64,000 nt of DNA from Balaenoptera acutorostrata (taxonomy: Eukaryota; Chordata; Mammalia; Artiodactyla; Balaenopteridae): the NCBI RefSeq assembly GCF_949987535.1, contig NC_080067.1, forward strand, positions 68,014,128-68,078,127, read 5' to 3'. Position numbers and translations under genes: made by a program. Below, piece after piece: positions 58,700-64,000 of the stretch; positions within the stretch are counted from its first letter, which is position 1, and each line of letters opens with the position of its first letter. The notes beneath the pieces are model-generated. The model ran no database searches. It was not told the DNA's origin and saw nothing but the letters and a program-made list of their open reading frames with translations.

Positions 58700-59060
58700 G
58701 CAGACACTGCCCAGCTCAGCCAAGCCCTCAGTCATTAAGAAATGCCTTTCTCTGTTCACACTCGCTGCTTATCCAGCCAATTGGCTCACCTGCTTGGCCC
58801 TACTAGCTCTGTTTCTATATAGAATGCTCTATTATGTTTGTCTAAATCCTCTCCATCTCTCAGGGCTATTGCAGTCTCACCACCACTTGGAAGCTTTCCA
58901 TGATTTCCTCAGTCCACAGAGCCCTTTTCTTCCTCTGAGCTTGTCTAGCACTTATTGTACTATCTGTAGCATTCACACTATGATGTTTGGACTTTGTTCT
59001 GATCTGATTCAGCAAGCTCCTAATATGTGCTAGACCCTGTGCTAAGTGCTGAATGCTCAT
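58700..59060 (+). repeat. LINE-2 3' part with an adjoining MIR-like end
   Basis: 'atatagaatgctctattatg', 'cttggaagctttccatgatt' and 'gcacttattgtactatctgt' follow L2; 'gtgctagaccctgtgctaag' is MIR-like. Confidence 0.55.
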
Positions 59061-59219
59061 GTGGGTATCTTGGGGCCAAGTCTGCTCTAGGGTAATTAGA
59101 CCTCAGACAAGAGACTATCAGACCATCTTGAAGCTCCAGCTTTATGAGCAGGAGAGGCCCCATTGGCTCCCAAACTAGGCAGGACAGAGGGTGCAGATTG
59201 TAGCTTATTAGAGCCTTGC

Positions 59220-59645
59220 ATCCGAGGGCAGACAGGTCACTGTCTGAGTCTCATTTTTCTCAGCTATGAAAAGGGCATGATAGAACCTACCTCAGAGGCT
59301 TGTTCTGAGGACAAATGAAATAATATATGTAAAGTACCTAACGCAGTGATGGGTCAGCCCCCACCCTGAGCCCCCTGAATCTGCCTAAATGAAAGCATTG
59401 AGTTCTCTTCTTTCCCTTAGGGCTGTTCAGAGAGCTGACTCTCCTGGGTGGTGAGGTTAAATGAAGCAAAGGCCTGCCCTCTAGGAGCTCAGCATCTAGG
59501 GCTTTCGCACATTTGCTCTTATTTAACTCTCCATCAGCTCTGGGATAGGACGCGCTGTTCCTTCGTCAAAGATGATGGAGGAGCCGGGTCTCAGAGAGGC
59601 TGAGCCACACTCTAGATCACAGAGCTAGTAAGCAGTGGAGTTGGC
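59220..59645. repeat. Two MIR fragments
   Basis: 59220-59375 on + ('tcatttttctcagctatgaa', 'aatatatgtaaagtacctaa') and 59500-59645 on - ('ctcttatttaactctccatc', 'agatcacagagctagtaagc'). Confidence 0.65.
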
Positions 59646-59699
59646 CTCAGAGTCAGGCCTGAGACATAAGAGAAGCCCTCAGTAAATACACAGAGCCCT

Positions 59700-61720
59700 T
59701 GGGTGAGAACACTTGACACTGTGAAGATGTCAGTTCTGCCTGAAGAATTCTCTAAATTCAACATAATGCCAATCAAAATCACAACAGGATGTGCCTGTGT
59801 GTGAAATTTAACAAGCCAATTCTAAAGATAATCTGGAAGAATAACTGTGTCGGAATAGCCAAGAAATATTTGAAGAAGAACAATGGGGGAGGACTTGCCC
59901 TATCAGATTACAAAACACCATCAAGCTGTACTAATTAAAATGGTGGTGTGCTGGCACGGGACAAGACAAATGAATGGATCAAGGTCACAGAATAGGGAGT
60001 TTAAAAGGGGTTCTTGTATGGCGAGGAATTCAGGATGTGATAAAGTAGCATTTAGAAACAGCATGGGGACAACCGGCAGTCGAGTGAGCGGGCCGCATCG
60101 GGAGCGCAGGGTGGCGGGAACTCGATGACGAACCCGATCTTCCTGGTGCTCATTTCTCCGCTCAGTGACGGCCGCGGACGGGGCACGCGGGACCCGGGGA
60201 CCTGGGACCCGGCAGCATTTTTCTCCAACGTCCCTGGACGAGGTGCAACTGCCGGGGAGGGGACGGATTCCTCACTCCCCATGCCCGGCCGGTTCCGGCG
60301 CCGGAATGCGATGCCACCGAAGGTTGACAGCAGGCCGGCCTCAGCCGGCGCGAGTACGTCGAGAACTAGAATTTCCTTTTGTTCTTCTTGTTGTTGTTGT
60401 TTCCCCCTCCTCTTTCCCCTCGCTGCCGCTGCAATGAAGGAACATCCACCAATGAGACGAATAAAAATACGGTAATATTAAAAAAAAAAAAAAAAAAGAA
60501 ACAGCATGGAAAGGATGAACTCCTCAAAAAATAGTGTAGAGACAATTGGCTATCCTTGTGAAAAAACATAAAGTTGATTCCTGCTTCACACCTTTCACAA
60601 AATACATTCCAGGTGGATTAGAGAGCTAAGTGTAAAAAAAAAAACAAAGCTATAAAACTATTAAAGAAAATATAGGAGAATTTGTTTATAACCTTGGGGG
60701 AGGAAAGGCTTTCTTTAGCAAGATATAAAACGCAGAAACCATAAAGGAAAAGATTGCTAAATTTGATTACGTCCAAATCTAAAACTGCCATATGACAAAA
60801 GACACCATAAATATTGTTAAAAGACAAGTGACAGCCTGGAAGAAGGTATCTGCAACATATGCAAACGGAAAGGATTAGTATTCAGGATATATAATGAATT
60901 CCTACAAATAGTAAGTGAAAGATAAACCACTCAAAAGAAAAATCGAGTGATAATTCGGAACAAACAGTTCACCTCCGAGGAACTGCAGATGGTTGATAAC
61001 AATGACGACAGCTCAGCCTTGCTAGTCAGCAAAGAAATGCAAGTCATACAACACTGAGCTAACATTTTTCACCCGTCAGATTTGCAACATCTTAAAAAGA
61101 TTCGTAATACCTACTGTTGGCAGGAATTTAAGGGCATGAACACCCTTTTCACTGTTGGTAAGAATGGAGTTTGTCACGGTGTTCGTAGAACAGGATCCTG
61201 CAGTGTCTGTGGAAAGTGAGGGGCCCAGACCCTCCACCACAGTGAGTCCACATCTCTGCCTGGAGAAATGCTCCAAGTGCACAAAGAGGCCTGGCCACAG
61301 GGAGCCTTGGTGGCAGTGGCAGAAATGGGAACAATCAGACACAACCCAAAGGGTCATTAATAGAGAAAAGGCTAAATACATTTCTGAATATCCACATTAA
61401 TAACAGTTTTCTGAGGCCCAAACAAATGAGGTAGACCTCTGCAGCCTGAAGTGAAAAGGTCTGGATACCAGAGAGAAGCAAGTCACAGGACGTTCTGGCT
61501 TTATTTATGTAAACATGGATGCAGGCTTTGAAATTATGTGCATGAGGAAGAATATTCTGGAAGGGTACCTGTCAAATTGACAATCCCTGGGGAGGGGAGT
61601 GGGATTGTGTAGGAGCCAAGGTGGGCTTTATCTGAATGAACTATTTAAATTTTTTTTACAATGAGTATGTATGCATGTATTACTTATATAATAACAATAA
61701 CACATTTAAAATAACTAGAA
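59700..61720 (+). repeat. Old LINE-1: end of ORF2 and 3' UTR, interrupted
   Basis: Text such as 'caatcaaaatcacaacagga', 'gatgaactcctcaaaa', 'tattcaggatatataatgaa' and 'aagaaatgcaagtcataca' follows the end of L1 ORF2. Frames are broken by many changes. The element is split by the retrocopy at 60067-60496. Confidence 0.8.
60067..60496 (+). pseudogene. Processed retrocopy of an unidentified transcript
   Basis: A 430-bp CpG-dense block unlike the AT-rich L1 around it. It has the marks of L1-driven retrotransposition: 13-bp target duplication agaaacagcatgg at 60054-60066 and 60497-60509, AATAAA at 60460-60465, and a pure A tail from about 60480. An uninterrupted frame from ATG at 60125 to TAA at 60475 (116 codons, starting MTNPIFLVLISPLSD) uses up most of the copy, but I recognise no protein, and a GC-rich 5' leader could give such a frame by chance. 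The parent could be a short coding or non-coding RNA, or a 5' exon ended by early polyadenylation. The clean tail and retained CpGs point to a young insertion. Confidence 0.8.
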
Positions 61721-61729
61721 AGACCAGCT

Positions 61730-62080
61730 CTTACTCAATGCCCAACAGTTTATGTCCCTAATTTCCAAGCCCTGCATCTGCTACTGCCCTGGACCTGTTG
61801 CTTAGATCCAATCACTGAGTCCTGACTACACACATCAACCTTTACCACCTCCACCACACTGGGCTCCTTGTCTGGGTTCTCGACTTGTGCCCCTTGGCCT
61901 ATCATGGATCACAACAAAGGGGAATTGCTCATGGCCCTTGCCCCAGAAGAGCACATGGTCCAGTAAAATAACTTCAGAAAAGATGTGGTTGGAAAAACCA
62001 AGGAAGGCTTCCTAGAGGAGGTAGCATTTGAGTTGAGGCTTGAAGTATGGATTTTTTTTTAAAATAGAATTTTATATTAC
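61730..62080. other. Intergenic with an ancient repeat fragment
   Basis: 61975-62050 contains 'aaggaaggcttcctagagga', shared with other old repeats in the window. No gene seen. Confidence 0.45.
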
Positions 62081-62082
62081 TC

Positions 62083-62198
62083 TATTTTTTGGCTGTGCCA
62101 CACAGCATGTGCGATCTTAGTTCCCCGATCAGGGTCGACCCTGTGTCCCCTGCAGTGGAAACGCAGAGTCCTAACCACTGGACCACCAGGGAATTCCC
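62083..62198 (-). mobile_element. Short CHR-family SINE
   Basis: 'ttttttggctgtgccacaca', 'gatcttagttccccgatcag', 'agtcctaaccactggaccac' and the head complement 'cagggaattccc'. Confidence 0.88.
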
Positions 62199-62385
62199 AA
62201 AAGATGGATCATTTTTATCCTAACCTCCTTGCCCCAAATTCTGTTAAAAACTACATAACATTATTACAGAAGATTTAGATAACAGAGAGGAAAAAATCAC
62301 CCCCATAATCCATCTCCTAAGCCAATAACTTTTGCAAATTCCCTTCAAGTCTTTTCCACAAGACACATACATATTTAAGTATTAC

Positions 62386-62849
62386 TATGAACTGAATTGT
62401 GTTCCACCAAAATTCATATGTTGAAGCCCCCTAACTGAATGTGATAGTATTTGGAGACAGAGGCCTGTGGAAGATAATTAGGTTTAGATGAGGTCATGAA
62501 GGTGGGGCACTCATGATGGGATTAGTGCCCATATGAAAAGAATATGAGACACCAGAGCTCACCTCTCTCTTTGTGTGCACACACAAAGGCCATGTGAGAA
62601 TGCAGTGAGGAATCAGCTGTCTGCAACCCAAAGAGAGAGCCCTCACGTGAACCCTGCTGGCACCTTGATCTTGGACTTCTAGTCTGCAGAACTGTGAGAA
62701 ATAAATTTCAGTTGTTTAAGCCACCCATCTATGGTATTGGGTTGGCCAAAAAGTTCATTTGGGTTTTTGGTAAGGTGTTATGGAAAAACCCGAACGAACT
62801 TTTTGGCCAACCCAATATTTTTGTTACAGCAGCTTGAGCAGACTAAGAC
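62386..62849 (+). repeat. MLT1-type LTR (ERVL-MaLR), interrupted by a mariner MITE
   Basis: 'tgaactgaattgtgttccac', 'aattcatatgttgaagcccc', 'atttggagacagaggcctgt', 'agaactgtgagaaataaatt' and the end 'gagcagactaagaca' follow a MaLR solo LTR. There is no internal retroviral coding sequence. Confidence 0.8.
62735..62817. mobile_element. Mariner-derived palindromic MITE (MAR1 type)
   Basis: Arms 62735-62768 and 62784-62817 are inverted repeats with only two mismatches, joined by a 15-base loop. It sits in the MLT1 LTR at a TA site that appears duplicated on both sides. Same family as 11615-11698. No transposase is present. Confidence 0.93.
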
Positions 62850-63250
62850 AAGTATGCAATCTAAATAATGCATTTGATTATATGTTTTGTTTTTTAAATA
62901 TAACATTATATCATAGCCCTTTTTTACATTACTGAGCAAAATTTATAATGGTCACTTTTAATGGCTGTGCAATATGCCATTCAGTGAGTGTACCATGATT
63001 TAATTATCCATTCCTCTATTGTTGGATTTTTAGGTTGTTTCTTACTTGTAAAGCTGTAATGAATATCCTTGAGCATGTAGGGTTTTTTTTTTTTTTCCCT
63101 TTTGGGTTATTTCCTTGGAACAAATACATTCTCAGAAGTGGAAATACTGGGTCAAAATTTATGAACACTTTTATGGCCCTTGAAACATGTTGCCAAATTG
63201 CTTCTAAAAGTATAGTTCTAGAATACACTGAAGGCTTTTTTAGGCAAATA
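62850..63250 (-). repeat. Old LINE-1 3' UTR fragment
   Basis: 'attcctctattgttggattt', 'aggttgtttcttacttgtaa', 'acattctcagaagtggaaat' and 'catgttgccaaattgcttct' match antisense old L1M 3' UTR. Confidence 0.75.
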
Positions 63251-63461
63251 TGAGAGGTATAGGAACAGGATGGGGGTCCCAATTCCAGGAAACAGCATGT
63301 GTGAAGGCGCATTGACCAGTACAGACTTCTGTGATTTATCCCTTGAATGCTACAACAAGGCCACAAGGTAGAATTCTATGGTAGATTACATAGTTGCAGA
63401 TTTATGTAGCAGATTTACATAGCTTCACCATCTCGAACTAGTTATTTAAAATGTTTGTCCC

Positions 63462-63823
63462 GGGACTTCCCTAGTGGTGCAGTGGTTAAGAATCCGCCTG
63501 CCAATGCAGGGGACACGGGTTCGAGCCCTGGCCTGGGAAGGTCCCACATGCTGTGGAGCAACTAAGCTCGGGTGCCACAACTACTGAGCCTGCGCTCTAC
63601 AGCCTGCGAGCCACAGCTACTGAGCCTGCGTGCCACAACTACTGAAGCCCAGGCGCCTAGACCCCACGCTTCACAACAAGAGAAGCCACTGCAATGAGAA
63701 ACCTGTGCACCGCAAAGAGTAGCCCCTGCTTGCTGCAACTAGAGAAAGCCTGCGCATGGCAATGAAGACCCAACACAGACAAAAATAAAAATAGATAAAT
63801 AATTAAATTTATAAAAAATAAAT
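63462..63823 (+). mobile_element. CHR-type SINE with an internal duplication
   Basis: Head gggacttccctagtggtgca, 'gggttcgagccctggcctg', body with extra 'ccacaactactgagcctgcg' units, and an A/T-rich tail. Perfect 14-bp target duplication aaaatgtttgtccc at 63448-63461 and 63824-63837. Confidence 0.95.
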
Positions 63824-63837
63824 AAAATGTTTGTCCC

Positions 63838-64000
63838 TTGGTGTCCTAATCTATAAAATGTAGATAATAAAGCTTTCTGAAAGGGCTGTGGACAGGATTA
63901 ACTTTTTTAAAAATACTAGCATGGTGTCTACAGTATAGTAGAAACTCAGTGTCCTAAGGTAGAGTGTGGTTTGGTTTTTTCCTTTGGTATGAGTGATGTA
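63838..64000. other. Window end, MIR-like text
   Basis: 'cctaatctataaaatgtaga' and 'gtagaaactcagtgtc' suggest a MIR interrupted by the preceding SINE. Nothing else is seen. Confidence 0.5.

Noticed and set aside
1..64000. CRISPR arrays, operons or bacterial-type systems
   Set aside because: Spliced vertebrate gene, SINE/LINE content and CpG islands show this is mammalian nuclear DNA; the direct repeats seen are microsatellites or transposon ends.

Overview
The window is vertebrate nuclear DNA from a placental mammal, most likely a cetartiodactyl and probably a cetacean. Genes are split by GT-AG introns. Interspersed repeats include old MIR, L2, L1 and MaLR copies plus many young tRNA-derived SINEs of the CHR type, whose heads start GGGCTTCCCTGGTGGCGCAG or GGGAATTCCCTGG. 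Two short mariner palindromes of the cetartiodactyl MAR1 type are also present. I saw no BovB or Bov-A elements, which argues against a ruminant. The species call is inference.

One protein-coding gene is present: EPHB3 (ephrin type-B receptor 3) on the + strand. Its CpG-island promoter and 5' leader lie at about 1300-2178, 16 coding exons run from 2179 to 21033, and the 3' UTR ends near 21820. I placed every splice junction by GT/AG and reading phase. The exons sum to 3003 nt, which is 1000 residues plus stop, with no frameshift or premature stop. The protein has a signal peptide, ephrin-binding domain, cysteine-rich region, two fibronectin III domains, a transmembrane helix, a tyrosine kinase with all key residues, a SAM domain and the C-terminus VQV. 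Intron 1 (8.6 kb) carries GC-rich, possibly regulatory segments.

Upstream (1-1240) an L2 3' end is interrupted by an L1 fragment and preceded by a CHR SINE. Downstream (21.8-64 kb) no second protein-coding gene could be supported. This 42 kb holds repeats, two long degenerate simple-repeat arrays (29.3-30.0 kb and 50.8-51.6 kb), three CpG-rich islands without a recognisable gene (22.9-23.4, 41.8-42.6 and 44.2-45.0 kb), and a run of nested insertions at 54-64 kb.

The most unusual item is a 430-bp CpG-dense retrocopy at 60067-60496. It sits inside an old L1, has a 13-bp target-site duplication, an AATAAA and a pure poly-A tail, and carries an uninterrupted 116-codon frame. I could not identify its parent. 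Other items worth checking are the two mariner hairpins, whose arms resemble the ruminant miR-2284/2285 family, and a (GT)21 tract in the EPHB3 3' UTR lying between two AATAAA signals.
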